Source of the DNA: Acidimicrobiales bacterium
Lineage (GTDB): Bacteria; Actinomycetota; Acidimicrobiia; Acidimicrobiales; MedAcidi-G1
Direction: 5' to 3'
Length of the DNA stretch: 64,000 bases
Assembly: GCA_014239855.1 (NCBI GenBank)
Contig: JAAZXY010000004.1
Coordinates: 40,830-104,829 of the forward strand
Under the pieces are notes generated by a model. It searched no databases and had not been told where the DNA came from. It saw nothing but the letters and a program-made list of their open reading frames with translations. Below are positions 51,259 through 59,876 of the stretch, one piece after another (the stretch's first letter is position 1; each line of letters begins with the position of its first letter). The position numbers and the translations under genes are program-made.

Positions 51259-51687
51259 ATGGCTTCACGACACGATCGCTGCCAGGCCGCACTGGCCGGC
51301 GTCGGCCTCTTCTCTGAACTGGGCAAGGGCCAGCAGCGCTCGCTGGCCCGCCTCATGACCTGCGTGGAGGTGCCGGCCGGCCGGACCCTGACCACCGAGG
51401 GCGAACCCGGTCGCGAGTTCATGATCATCGTCGACGGTCAGGCTTCGGTCCGCCGTGGCGGCCGCCTGGTGGCCACCCTCGGCGACGGCGACTTCCTGGG
51501 CGAGATGAGCCTCATCGCCGGCACCCCCCGCTCGGCCACGGTGACCGCCGAGACCGACATGGTCGTCGAGATCCTGAACCGTCGCGAGTTCTCCAGCCTG
51601 CTGGACCAGAGCCCGGCCGTGGCCCGCAAGGTCATGATCGGTGCCGTCAAGCGCCTCCAGGAAGTGGCTGGCGGACCCGTCGCCTAG
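51259..51687 (+). CDS. Stand-alone cyclic nucleotide-binding domain protein
   Basis: 142 residues, a single cNMP-binding beta roll: VGLFSELGKGQQRSLARLM, GEPGREFMIIVDGQASV, then LGDGDFLGEMSLIAGTPRSATV, which contains the phosphate-binding cassette with Glu and Arg. No DNA-binding or kinase domain is attached. Such single-domain proteins are frequent in Actinobacteria and probably act as cAMP-responsive partners. GGGAGACC precedes the ATG. The TAG overlaps a minus-strand TAG in CTAG. Confidence 0.85.
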   Translation: MASRHDRCQAALAGVGLFSELGKGQQRSLARLMTCVEVPAGRTLTTEGEPGREFMIIVDGQASVRRGGRLVATLGDGDFLGEMSLIAGTPRSATVTAETDMVVEILNRREFSSLLDQSPAVARKVMIGAVKRLQEVAGGPVA

Positions 51688-51710
51688 ACCCCTTTCCTAC
51701 ATTTTTCCTA
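51684..51710 (-). repeat. 11-bp stop-codon repeat after the minus-strand hydratase
   Basis: ATGTAGGAAAA followed by ATGTAGGAAAG places TAG at 51710-51708 (the stop) and 51699-51697. A further TAG at 51686-51684 lies in the CTAG shared with the opposing gene. Confidence 0.75.
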
Positions 51711-52481
51711 CATGCCGGTGAAGTCGGGTGGTCGCTTCTCGGCGAACGCCCGGAGGGCCTCGGCGTTGGCCGGGCCACCCATCAGGTCGGCGAACATCCG
51801 GTCCTCACGGATGCGGGCCTCGGCGATCGCCTCGGCCAACGGCGCCGTCAGCAACTGCTTGGACGCCACCAGTGAAGCCACCGGCTTGGCCGCCAGGCGT
51901 CGGGCGTGGTCCATGGCGTCGTCCATCAGCGACTCGGGGGCACAGAGCCGCCAGGCCAGGCCCATTCGCAGGCACTCGTCGGCATCGATCCACTCCGAGC
52001 TCATGAGCACCCACGTGGCGTCCTGGCGATTCAGGAGCCGGGGAAACAGGTAGCTGGACGCCGCCTCGGGCACCACGCCGAGCGCCGTGAACGGACACTG
52101 CAGCCGGGCTTCGGTGGACATGAAGACCAGGTCGGCGTGACCGATCACCGTGGCACCGATGCCGATGCCCAGGCCGTTGACGGCCACCACGACCGGCTTG
52201 GGAAAGGTGGACAGTCGGTCCATGAACCCGGCGAAGCCGTGACGACCGGGCACGAATCCCGAGTCGGGGTCCTTGCGGCGTTCCATGTCCCCCAGGTCGG
52301 TACCGGCACAGAAGGCACGGCCGGTGCCGGTCAGGACCACCACCGCCACGTCGGTTGAGACGCGGGCATCGTCGAGGGCGTCGGCCAGTGCGTCGTAGTG
52401 GGCCTCGTCGAGGGCGTTGAGGGCCTCGGGCCGGTCGATCCTGAGGAGACGGACCCGGTCTGCGTCGTCGATGTGGAGCAT
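51708..52481 (-). CDS. Enoyl-CoA hydratase/isomerase
   Basis: 257 residues. Crotonase blocks: AFCAGTDLGDMERRK and VNGLGIGIGATVIGHADLVFM (oxyanion hole; GIGIG for the usual GGG), then FTALGVVPEAASSYLFPRL with one catalytic-region glutamate. This resembles the ECI/PaaG-like isomerase branch more than hydratase. CACACT lies 5 nt before the ATG. It is divergent from the EthD-like gene and converges on the cNMP-binding gene. Confidence 0.9.
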   Translation of the reverse strand: MLHIDDADRVRLLRIDRPEALNALDEAHYDALADALDDARVSTDVAVVVLTGTGRAFCAGTDLGDMERRKDPDSGFVPGRHGFAGFMDRLSTFPKPVVVAVNGLGIGIGATVIGHADLVFMSTEARLQCPFTALGVVPEAASSYLFPRLLNRQDATWVLMSSEWIDADECLRMGLAWRLCAPESLMDDAMDHARRLAAKPVASLVASKQLLTAPLAEAIAEARIREDRMFADLMGGPANAEALRAFAEKRPPDFTGM

Positions 52482-52525
52482 GGTCGAGTGTGGCAGGGAT
52501 GGACCCCGGGAGCGATGCTGGGCCG

Positions 52526-53125
52526 GTGGAACCGGTGCGCTGTCTCCTGCTGGACGATCCGGATCCGGACATCGTCGACCTGACCTCGCGACCGGGGGTC
52601 ATCTCGGTCGACGTGGTCGACCACGAGCGGATCCACCTGCTGGCCGAGCGGTCCATGCCGGCCGCCGCTCCGAGCTGGTCGGCGCTGATCTGGACTGCCG
52701 TCTGGACTGCCGCCGGGCCGGCACACGGCGACGTCGCGACGACGCTCCACGTGGATCGCCACCCGGTCTGGGGCGACCACCTCGACGATCCGGGGGATGC
52801 CCTGCTGATGGTGTCCCTGGTGGCCTCACTGCCCGGGATGGAGGCCGCCGACTTCGCCGGGCGGTACCGGGCCCACGCCGAGGTGGCCCGCACCCACCAC
52901 GGCTTCGACGCCTACCGGCAGAACGTCGTCACCAGCCGGTCGGGCCATCTCGCCGACGGCACGGCCGCCGTGTCCGAGATCCTGCTGGCCACCGAGGACG
53001 CCTGGCGGAACAGCTTCTACGCCACGCCCTCGTCGGCCGAGATCGTGGGGAATGACGTGACCCGGTTCCTCGATCGTACGGGCACCTCGTCGACGCTGGT
53101 TCGTCGCTTCCCCGGCACGGCCTGA
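52526..53125 (+). CDS. EthD-like dimeric alpha/beta-barrel protein
   Basis: 199 residues from the GTG at 52526, which has GATGCT 6 nt upstream. Upstream GTG 52490 and ATG 52499 are alternatives. The second half matches the EthD/dimeric barrel pattern: LPGMEAADFAGRYRAHAEVA, then HHGFDAYRQNVV. The first half (CLLLDDPDPDIVDL) may be a degenerate duplicate of the same fold. EthD proteins help monooxygenases or degrade small aromatics or ethers; no such oxygenase is adjacent. Confidence 0.65.
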   Translation: MEPVRCLLLDDPDPDIVDLTSRPGVISVDVVDHERIHLLAERSMPAAAPSWSALIWTAVWTAAGPAHGDVATTLHVDRHPVWGDHLDDPGDALLMVSLVASLPGMEAADFAGRYRAHAEVARTHHGFDAYRQNVVTSRSGHLADGTAAVSEILLATEDAWRNSFYATPSSAEIVGNDVTRFLDRTGTSSTLVRRFPGTA

Positions 53126-53179
53126 CCGGGCCGCGACCCTTCCCCTCCCCCGGGCGGGACTCGACTCCGCGGGGATGCC

Positions 53180-54139
53180 ATGCTCTCGGATGTGGAAGCT
53201 CCTCGTGTCGTGGTGGTCGGCTCGGCCAACCTCGACATCGTGGTGCCGGTCCCCCATCACCCGGTGACCGGCGAGACGGTCATGGGCGGCGACCATGCAC
53301 TCGTCCCGGGCGGCAAGGGCGCCAATCAGGCGGTGGCCGCCGCCCGTCAGGGTGCGGCCGTGTCCTTCGTGGGCCGGGTGGGCGACGATGACGCCGGCGT
53401 GTCCCTACGGGCCTCGCTCGAGGAATCGGGCGTGGATACCACCCATCTGGCGGTCGACGACGATGCCCCGAGCGGGATCGCCCTCATCGGGGTGGACGCC
53501 GAGGGCGACAACGCCATCGTGGTCAGCCCGGGAGCCAACGCCCGGGTCGACTCGGCGGACGTCGACGGTGCCTCGGTTGTGTTGACCGATGCCGCCGTGG
53601 CGCTCCTCCAGTTGGAGGTTCCGATCGACACCGTCACCGCGGCGGCCGTCGCCGCCACCGCAGCCGGTGGCACCGTCGTCCTGAACCCCGCACCGGCCCC
53701 CGCCGTCCCCGGGACGCTCCCGGCCGACCTCCTGACCCGTGTCGACGTGCTGGTTCCCAACGCCATCGAGTTGGCCCAACTCACCGGATCCGACCCGTCC
53801 GGCGACGTTCAGGCGTTGGCGGCGACGGCCCGTCTCCTGGACGTGGAAACCGTCGTGGTGACCCGCGGGGCCGACGGCGCCCTCGTGGTGACCGCCGATG
53901 ATGCCGTCGAGGTGCCGGCGCCGACCATCACCCCGGTGGACACCACCGGGGCCGGCGACTCGTTCTGCGGAACGCTGGCCGCTGCCCTGGCCCGCGGCGC
54001 GACGATCATCGAAGCCGTCCACGCTGCGGTGCACGCCGGATCCATCGCCGCCACCCGGGCCGGCGCCCAACCATCGATGCCCACGGCCGACGAGGTGGCG
54101 CACTCGATGGGCGCCCGATCCGACGTACCAACCTCCTGA
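53180..54139 (+). CDS. Ribokinase (PfkB family)
   Basis: 319 residues. PfkB signatures: VVGSANLDIVVPVPHHPVTGE, LVPGGKGANQAVAAARQG and VDTTGAGDSFCGTLAAAL with the catalytic Asp and anion hole; VVTRGADGALV binds nucleotide. It phosphorylates ribose or a similar sugar. CATGCT 7 nt before an in-frame GTG at 53192 makes that a possible leaderless start, four codons inside the ATG used here. It precedes a nucleoside hydrolase, which would supply its ribose. Confidence 0.92.
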   Translation: MLSDVEAPRVVVVGSANLDIVVPVPHHPVTGETVMGGDHALVPGGKGANQAVAAARQGAAVSFVGRVGDDDAGVSLRASLEESGVDTTHLAVDDDAPSGIALIGVDAEGDNAIVVSPGANARVDSADVDGASVVLTDAAVALLQLEVPIDTVTAAAVAATAAGGTVVLNPAPAPAVPGTLPADLLTRVDVLVPNAIELAQLTGSDPSGDVQALAATARLLDVETVVVTRGADGALVVTADDAVEVPAPTITPVDTTGAGDSFCGTLAAALARGATIIEAVHAAVHAGSIAATRAGAQPSMPTADEVAHSMGARSDVPTS

Positions 54140-54144
54140 TCGGG

Positions 54145-54150
54145 CACACT
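54145..54150 (+). promoter_or_regulatory. -10 box of the nucleoside hydrolase gene
   Basis: CACACT lies 6 nt before the ATG at 54157, so this gene can be transcribed apart from the ribokinase gene. Confidence 0.4.
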
Positions 54151-54156
54151 CCGGCC

Positions 54157-55119
54157 ATGGCGGAACCGAGCTCAACCAGGACATACCCGATGACCGAGCG
54201 TCCCCGGATCATCCTCGACTGCGACCCCGGCGTGGACGACGCCATGGCCATCATCGCGGCGGCGCGATGGGCCGACCTGGTGGGGATCACCACGGTGGCC
54301 GGAAACGTCGAGTTGGAACACACCACGGCCAACGCCTGCCGGATGCGTGAACTCCTGGGCCTCGACGTGGAGGTCCACGCCGGCGCTGAGGGACCGCTGG
54401 TCGGTGCACAGGAGTTCGCCCACGAGGTCCACGGGGCTACCGGTCTCGGAAGCCTGGTGCTCCCCGACCCGGCCCGGGGCGCCGATTCCGACGATGCCGT
54501 CGGTTGGCTGGTCGAGACCACCCGAGCCGAGGAGGGACTGCACCTCGTGCCCATTGGTCCGCTGACCAACGTGGCACTCGCTCTCCGGGCCGACCCGGGC
54601 ATGGCCGACCGGGTCTCGTCCATCACCTTGATGGGCGGCGCGGCCCTGAGCGTCGGCAACGTCACGGCGGCTGCCGAGTTCAACGTGTACGCCGACCCCG
54701 AAGCGGCCGACGAGGTTTTCCGGTCCAGCGCACCGCTGACCATGCTGGGCCTCAACCTCACCCACCAGGTCCGGATGGGCAGTGCGCACGGTCGGGTGTG
54801 CGCCACGTTCGGGACACCGGTGGGCGACGCCATGGCCGAACTACTCGAGTTCTACACGACCTTTCACGTGGCCGAGGAGGAGACCGAGGACGGGCCGGTC
54901 CACGACCCCTGTGCCGTGCTGGCCGTCACCCACCCGCACCTGTTCGACATGGAGTCCCGTCCGGTGCACGTGGAGGTCGACGGGACCCACACCCGGGGCA
55001 TGACGGTGGTCGACGAGCGTGGTCCCCGGGCCGAAGGGCCGCACAACTGTGATGTGGCCTACGGGGCCGACGCCGAGGCCCTCATCGACCTGGTGATGCA
55101 GGCGGTCCGGGACGCCTGA
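54157..55119 (+). CDS. Inosine-uridine-preferring nucleoside hydrolase
   Basis: 320 residues. The calcium-binding start IILDCDPGVDDAMAII (DxDxGxDD) is intact. LVPIGPLTNVALAL, MGGAALSVGNVTAAAEFNVYADPEAA and HDPCAVLAV supply the remaining site. It cleaves nucleosides to base and ribose; with the ribokinase 18 bp upstream this forms a salvage pair that feeds ribose-5-phosphate. The conserved C-terminal histidine region reads NCDVAYGADAE. Confidence 0.94.
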   Translation: MAEPSSTRTYPMTERPRIILDCDPGVDDAMAIIAAARWADLVGITTVAGNVELEHTTANACRMRELLGLDVEVHAGAEGPLVGAQEFAHEVHGATGLGSLVLPDPARGADSDDAVGWLVETTRAEEGLHLVPIGPLTNVALALRADPGMADRVSSITLMGGAALSVGNVTAAAEFNVYADPEAADEVFRSSAPLTMLGLNLTHQVRMGSAHGRVCATFGTPVGDAMAELLEFYTTFHVAEEETEDGPVHDPCAVLAVTHPHLFDMESRPVHVEVDGTHTRGMTVVDERGPRAEGPHNCDVAYGADAEALIDLVMQAVRDA

Positions 55120-55123
55120 CCCG

Positions 55124-55174
55124 TTACCGGGGCCTTCGCTCACCGGGGCCTGCGCTCACTGGGGCCTGCGCTTA
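55124..55174 (-). repeat. 16-bp tandem repeat with four stop codons
   Basis: On the minus strand stop codons stand at 55174 (TAA, the gene's stop), 55158 (TGA), 55142 (TGA) and 55126 (TAA), exactly 16 bp apart. The unit is close to CCCCGGTGAGCGCAGG. Confidence 0.92.
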
Positions 55175-55645
55175 CCGAGGCGAGTGCACCGAGACCCGGA
55201 ATCGCCCGTTGGTGGGCAGCGGGCAGAACAGTGCCGTGGCCTCCATCAGGAACACGGCCAGCAGCGGACCATCGGGCAACCCCGGCGCACCGGTCTCCCA
55301 GACGAGGCCCCGCTTGGGGTTGTCCTGTCGGAGCGACCAGCCGGCGGGGGCCACCACTCCGGCGTCCCGTAGGCGATCGCCGGCGCCCCGTCCGGTGCTG
55401 TGGTCGAGTCCAACCGAGGAAGCATCCCGGTCCGATCCGGCCACGAACGTCGCCACGGGCACCTGAGACCCACGAGCCGAGAACCAGGCGAAGAGGCCCG
55501 GCACGTCGGCCCGGAGCGCGTCGTCAACGTCGGGTTCCACGTTGACCCATGATCCCGGTGAACCGGCTGCCTCGCCGAGCACGTCGACCAGGTCCGCCGG
55601 ATCGGCAGAGTCGACGAGGAACGTCTCGGTGTCAAAGCTGGCCAC
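55172..55645 (-). CDS. Uncharacterised protein
   Basis: 157 residues from a GTG with TAGCGT 6 nt upstream. Soluble, acidic at the N-terminus (FLVDSADPADLVDVLGEA) and with AGWSLRQDNPKRGLVWETG and LLAVFLMEATALFCPLP later. No motif I can name. It shares a 37-bp divergent promoter with the ETF gene, which hints at a link with acyl-CoA oxidation. Confidence 0.7.
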   Translation of the reverse strand: MASFDTETFLVDSADPADLVDVLGEAAGSPGSWVNVEPDVDDALRADVPGLFAWFSARGSQVPVATFVAGSDRDASSVGLDHSTGRGAGDRLRDAGVVAPAGWSLRQDNPKRGLVWETGAPGLPDGPLLAVFLMEATALFCPLPTNGRFRVSVHSPR

Positions 55646-55651
55646 GTCCGG

Positions 55652-55676
55652 ACGCTAGTGGTGCCACCGGTACGGT
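55652..55676. promoter_or_regulatory. 37-bp divergent leaderless promoter pair
   Basis: TAGCGT (minus, 55652-55657) lies 6 nt before the GTG at 55645, and TACGGT (plus, 55671-55676) lies 6 nt before the GTG at 55683. Each promoter's -35 zone overlaps the other's -10, so simultaneous occupancy looks impossible. Confidence 0.55.
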
Positions 55677-55682
55677 GGCACG

Positions 55683-57506
55683 GTGACCGACCGGCCGCCC
55701 CATCCCCTTCGGATCGCCGCACTGGTCAAGCAGATCCCGAAGTTCCAGGAGATGCGCCTCGGTGACGACGGCCGTCTGGTACGCGACGGCCTTGAGCTCC
55801 ACATGAACGACTACTGCCGACGAGGGGTGCGGGCCGGTTGTGACCTGGCCGAGGCCACCGGCGGCACGTGCACGGCGATCACCCTCGGTCCGGACACCGC
55901 CGACACCGTGCTGCGCGAGGCGATCCTGTGCGGCTGCACCGACGGGATCCACGTGACGGGCGCCGCGTTCGCCGGAAGCGACACGTTGGCCACCGCCCGG
56001 GCCGTGGTGGCCGCGCTCGAAGCCACCGGCCCGTGGGACCTGATCCTGTGCGGTCGCAACTCGGTGGACGCCGACACCGGTCAGGTGCCTGCTCAGGTCG
56101 CCGAACTCCTGGACCTCCCTCTGCTGGTGGGGGCCCGGGAACTCGACCTGGTCGCCGGCAGCGGGGAACAGGAGGGTGGCCTGGCCGCCCTACTGGAGCA
56201 CGACGACGAGTGGTTGCGTGTCGAGGTGGACCTCCCGGCCGTGGTCTCGTGCGCCGAGCGGCTGTGCGATCCGTGCAAGGTCAAGGAGCCCGAGGCGTGG
56301 GCCACCGTGGACGGCGATCGGATCCGCAGACTGGGGCCCGATGACCTGGGGCCCGGCCCGTGGGGCGCGGCGGCCAGCCCGACGGTGGTCGGATCCGTCC
56401 GGGTGCTCGAGATCGAACGGACCGGCGAGCGCCTCGGTGGCGCCACCCCGGCCCATCTGGAGCGGGTGGCCGAGGTAGTGCGATCCCGAGGCGCCCTCCG
56501 GACGTCCGACGACCAGACCGGGGAGGTGGCCCGGCCGTCAGGGCCGGGAAACGGCGGTGAGATCGTGGTGATCGGCGAACCCGGCCGGGCCCGCTCGACC
56601 GCCGAACTCCTGGGCGCCGGCGCCGACCTGGCCGCCACCATCGGCGGCCGGACGGTACTGACCATCGACGTGGTCGACGACTGGGAGGCCCTCAGCGGGC
56701 AGGGTGCCGACCGGGTGATGCGACACCCCGGGGTGACCGGGGCCGATGAGGTGGCTCGCCTGGTGGCCGGGCCCCTGACGACCGACCCGCCGTGGGCCGT
56801 GCTGGCACCGTCGACGGCGTGGGGCCGCGAGGTGGCGGCCCGCCTGGCCGTTCGCATGGATGCCGGCCTGACCGGCGACGCCGTGGGCCTCGAGGTCCGG
56901 GACGGCCGGCTGGTGGCCCTCAAGCCGGCCTTCGGTGGCCGCCTGATGGCCGAGATCACCTGCACCTCCGCTGTCCAGATGGCCACCGTCCGCTCCGGCA
57001 TCCTCCCCATGTCGGCCCCTCGGCCCGGGGCTCCGTTCGCCGCCGACCTGCTGTCTCCCGCTCTGTCCTCGGCGCCGGACACGTCACCTGACCGGCTGGT
57101 CCGGGTTCTGGAGCGGCGCCGCGACGATGACAGCGACCTGTTGGCCAACGCCGAGGTGGTGGTGAGCGTCGGACAGGGCATCGACCCGGCCGACCTTCCC
57201 CTCGTGGAGGAGTTGGCCGGTCGGTTGGGCGCCGAGTTGTGCGCCACACGAAAGGTCACCGATGCCGGTTGGATGCCCCGGGCCCGTCAGGTGGGCATCA
57301 CCGGGCATGCCATCTCCCCCCGACTGTGCATCGCCATCGGCACGTCGGGGAAGTTCAACCACACCGTCGGGCTTCGGGGCGCCGACACGGTGGTCGGCAT
57401 CAACCCGGACCCCGGCTGCGAGCTGTGGGGCTGGTGCGACGTGGGCCTGGTCGCCGACTGGCGTGACGCCCTCGAGCCGCTCATCAACCGGCTGACCGCC
57501 GACTGA
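55683..57506 (+). CDS. Fused electron-transfer flavoprotein (EtfB-EtfA)
   Basis: 607 residues, about the sum of the two usual subunits. Residues 1-250 are EtfB: IAALVKQIPKFQEM, then CGRNSVDADTGQVPAQVAELL. From about residue 285 the sequence is EtfA. The FAD domain has LCATRKVTDAGWMPRARQVG, then SPRLCIAIGTSGKFNHTVG and ADTVVGINPDPG. The linker is GRPS-rich (TGEVARPSGPGNGG). It accepts electrons from acyl-CoA dehydrogenases and passes them to the quinone pool through an ETF-quinone oxidoreductase encoded elsewhere. An 11-bp CTGACCnCCGA repeat spans the stop. Confidence 0.9.
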   Translation: MTDRPPHPLRIAALVKQIPKFQEMRLGDDGRLVRDGLELHMNDYCRRGVRAGCDLAEATGGTCTAITLGPDTADTVLREAILCGCTDGIHVTGAAFAGSDTLATARAVVAALEATGPWDLILCGRNSVDADTGQVPAQVAELLDLPLLVGARELDLVAGSGEQEGGLAALLEHDDEWLRVEVDLPAVVSCAERLCDPCKVKEPEAWATVDGDRIRRLGPDDLGPGPWGAAASPTVVGSVRVLEIERTGERLGGATPAHLERVAEVVRSRGALRTSDDQTGEVARPSGPGNGGEIVVIGEPGRARSTAELLGAGADLAATIGGRTVLTIDVVDDWEALSGQGADRVMRHPGVTGADEVARLVAGPLTTDPPWAVLAPSTAWGREVAARLAVRMDAGLTGDAVGLEVRDGRLVALKPAFGGRLMAEITCTSAVQMATVRSGILPMSAPRPGAPFAADLLSPALSSAPDTSPDRLVRVLERRRDDDSDLLANAEVVVSVGQGIDPADLPLVEELAGRLGAELCATRKVTDAGWMPRARQVGITGHAISPRLCIAIGTSGKFNHTVGLRGADTVVGINPDPGCELWGWCDVGLVADWRDALEPLINRLTAD

Positions 57507-57524
57507 CCTCCGACTGACCGCACC
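57492..57524 (+). repeat. 11-bp repeat spanning the ETF stop codon
   Basis: CTGACCGCCGA, CTGACCTCCGA and CTGACCGCACC. TGA occurs at 57493 (out of frame), 57504 (the stop) and 57515. Confidence 0.8.
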
Positions 57525-57539
57525 GTCCGGCCGGACGGG

Positions 57540-57902
57540 TCAGTCGGGCCGATCGACTCCAGCGGCCCGCAGGGCCTCGGCGTCCACCCACTCGAGGCTG
57601 AGGATGTGGGTGGCGGCCAGCAGAACGAGCGGCGCCGCCCCGGCCTCGTGAGCCTCCTGCCACCGTGGGGCGCATAGGCACCAACGGTCGCCGGGGTGCA
57701 GTCCCGGGAAGCCGGGCCGCGGCGTGGAGAGGTCGTTGCCTGCCTCCTTGGAGAAGGCCAGGAACTCCTCGGTCATCAGGGCGCACACGGTGTGCACGCC
57801 GAGGTCGTCGGCCCCGGTGTTGCAGCAGCCGTCCCGGTAGAAGCCGGTCAGCGGGTCGACGCCGCATTCCTGGAGCGGCGTGCCCAACACGTTCACGGCC
57901 AT
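57540..57902 (-). CDS. DUF2237 protein
   Basis: 120 residues, the length of the family. NVLGTPLQECGVDPLTGFYRDGCCNTG, GVHTVCALMTEEFLAFSKEAGNDL and PGDRWCLCAPRWQEA are the conserved blocks, with five or more cysteines that may bind a metal. Function is unknown; eukaryotic and bacterial relatives are found in oxidative and cold stress settings. It follows bipA by 31 bp and is probably cotranscribed. Confidence 0.9.
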   Translation of the reverse strand: MAVNVLGTPLQECGVDPLTGFYRDGCCNTGADDLGVHTVCALMTEEFLAFSKEAGNDLSTPRPGFPGLHPGDRWCLCAPRWQEAHEAGAAPLVLLAATHILSLEWVDAEALRAAGVDRPD

Positions 57903-57933
57903 CAGACGGACCTGGCTACCGGTCTCAGGGGCC

Positions 57934-59799
57934 TCAGGCGCTGGCGTGCTTGAGGCGCTTGACGGTCCGGGCCCGGGCGTTGGCGTCCAGCTCGACCTTG
58001 CGGAGGCGGACCACGGCCGGCGTCACCTCGACGCACTCGTCGTCGGCGATGTACTCCAGCGCCTGCTCCAGGGAGAGTCGGCGGGCCGGGGTGAGACGGA
58101 TGGTGTCGTCGGACGACGAGGCCCGCACGTTGGTGAGCTTCTTCTCGCGACAGATGTTGACGTCCATGTCCTCGGCCCGGGGGTTCTCGCCGACGATCAT
58201 CCCGGCGTACACGTCCTCGGTGGGGCCGATGAACATCGAGGCCCGCTCCTGGATTCCGGTGATGGCGTAGGCCGTCGCGCTACCCGTCCGGTCGGCCACC
58301 ACGCTGCCCGTCTGGCGGAGGCGAAGATCGCCCATCCACGGCTCCCAACCCTCGAACACGTGGTGCAGCAGGCCGGTACCCCGGGTCTCGGTCATGAACT
58401 CGGTCCGGAAGCCGATGAGCGCCCGAGCGGCCACCACGTAGTCGAGGCGGACCCAACCCGTGCCGTGGTTCGTCATGTCCTCCATACGGGCCCGGCGTTC
58501 GCCGAGCAGCTGGGTGACGGCGCCCACGTACTCCTCGGGCACGTCGACCGAGAGCCGCTCGGTGGGCTCGTGCAGGGTGTCGTCGATCTCGCGCAGCAGC
58601 ACGGCGGGCTTGCCCACGGTGAGCTCGAAGCCCTCGCGACGCATCGTCTCGACCAGGACGGCCAGCTGCAGCTCGCCGCGACCCTGGACCTCCCACGTGT
58701 CAGGACGCTCGGTGGGCATGACCCGCAGCGACACGTTGCCGACCAGCTCGGCGTCGAGACGGGCCTTGACCTGACGGGCGGTGAGTTTCGTGCCGTCCGA
58801 TCCGGCGACCGGCGAGGTGTTCACCCCGATGGCCATCGACAGGGTGGGCTCGTCGACGGTGATGACGGGCAGCGGGCGGGGGTCTTCGAGATCGGCCAGC
58901 GTCTCGCCGATGGTGACGGCTTCGATGCCCGAGACGTAGACGATCTCGCCCGGCCCGGCCTCTTCGACGTCGACCTGACCCAGCGCGTCGGTCACCGTGA
59001 TGGTGCCCACCTTGGCCGGCTGGATGGTTCCGTCGGTCCGACACCAGGCCACCGGGGCGCCGCGACGCAGGGTTCCGCTGTCGATGCGACACACGGCGAT
59101 GCGACCCAGGTAGGGCGAGGCGTCGAGGTTGGTCACGTGGACCCGAAGCGGGGCCGACTCGTCGAACGACGGCGGCGGGACGTGGTCGAGGACCACGTCG
59201 AAGAACGGGCTGAGGTCGGTACCGGGAACCGACGGATCCAGCGTGGCGGTGCCGGCCCGGGCGTCGGTGTAGACGATCGGAAACTCGATCTGATCCTCGG
59301 TGGCGTCCAGATCAAGGAACAACTCGTAGGTCTCGTCGACCACCTCGTCGAGGCGGGCGTCGGGACGGTCGACCTTGTTGACGACCAGCACGATGGCCAG
59401 GCCGGCTTCCAGTGCCTTACGCAGCACGAAGCGGGTCTGGGGGCGGGGACCCTCGGCGGAGTCGACCAGCAGGATCACGCCGTCCACCATGTTCAGCGCC
59501 CGCTCGACCTCGCCACCGAAGTCGGCGTGGCCGGGAGTGTCGACGATGTTGACCTTGACGCCGTTGCGAACGACGGCTGTGTTCTTGGCCAGGATCGTGA
59601 TGCCCTTCTCACGCTCGAGGTCCATGGAGTCCATGACCCGCTCGGCGACCTCCTCGTTTTCCCGGAAGGCCCCGGACTGACGCAGCAGGGCGTCCACCAG
59701 GGTCGTCTTGCCGTGGTCGACGTGGGCGATGACGGCGACGTTGCGAAGGTCGGGACGGCTGCCCGTGCGCGTCGGATCGGAGGTCTGAGAAGCATTCAC
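57934..59799 (-). CDS. typA: Ribosome-associated GTPase BipA/TypA
   Basis: 621 residues from a GTG with TAGCCT 7 nt upstream. GTPase motifs: [15 protein letters not shown] (G1), [13 protein letters not shown] (G2), [15 protein letters not shown] (G3) and NKVDRPDAR (G4); then the BipA-specific C-terminal domain with [25 protein letters not shown]. It binds 70S ribosomes like EF-G and assists subunit assembly at low temperature or stress. The stop is echoed 9 bp downstream. DUF2237 follows. Confidence 0.96.
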   Translation of the reverse strand: MNASQTSDPTRTGSRPDLRNVAVIAHVDHGKTTLVDALLRQSGAFRENEEVAERVMDSMDLEREKGITILAKNTAVVRNGVKVNIVDTPGHADFGGEVERALNMVDGVILLVDSAEGPRPQTRFVLRKALEAGLAIVLVVNKVDRPDARLDEVVDETYELFLDLDATEDQIEFPIVYTDARAGTATLDPSVPGTDLSPFFDVVLDHVPPPSFDESAPLRVHVTNLDASPYLGRIAVCRIDSGTLRRGAPVAWCRTDGTIQPAKVGTITVTDALGQVDVEEAGPGEIVYVSGIEAVTIGETLADLEDPRPLPVITVDEPTLSMAIGVNTSPVAGSDGTKLTARQVKARLDAELVGNVSLRVMPTERPDTWEVQGRGELQLAVLVETMRREGFELTVGKPAVLLREIDDTLHEPTERLSVDVPEEYVGAVTQLLGERRARMEDMTNHGTGWVRLDYVVAARALIGFRTEFMTETRGTGLLHHVFEGWEPWMGDLRLRQTGSVVADRTGSATAYAITGIQERASMFIGPTEDVYAGMIVGENPRAEDMDVNICREKKLTNVRASSSDDTIRLTPARRLSLEQALEYIADDECVEVTPAVVRLRKVELDANARARTVKRLKHASA

Positions 59800-59806
59800 G
59801 TCGAAA

Positions 59807-59812
59807 AGGCTA
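59807..59812 (-). promoter_or_regulatory. -10 box of typA
   Basis: TAGCCT (minus strand) ends 7 nt before the GTG at 59799. Confidence 0.4.
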
Positions 59813-59876
59813 CGGCCCCCGGACCCTCCGGGGACGGAGGTGTGACCAATGTGCCCCGACCCGGAATCGTTCCGGA

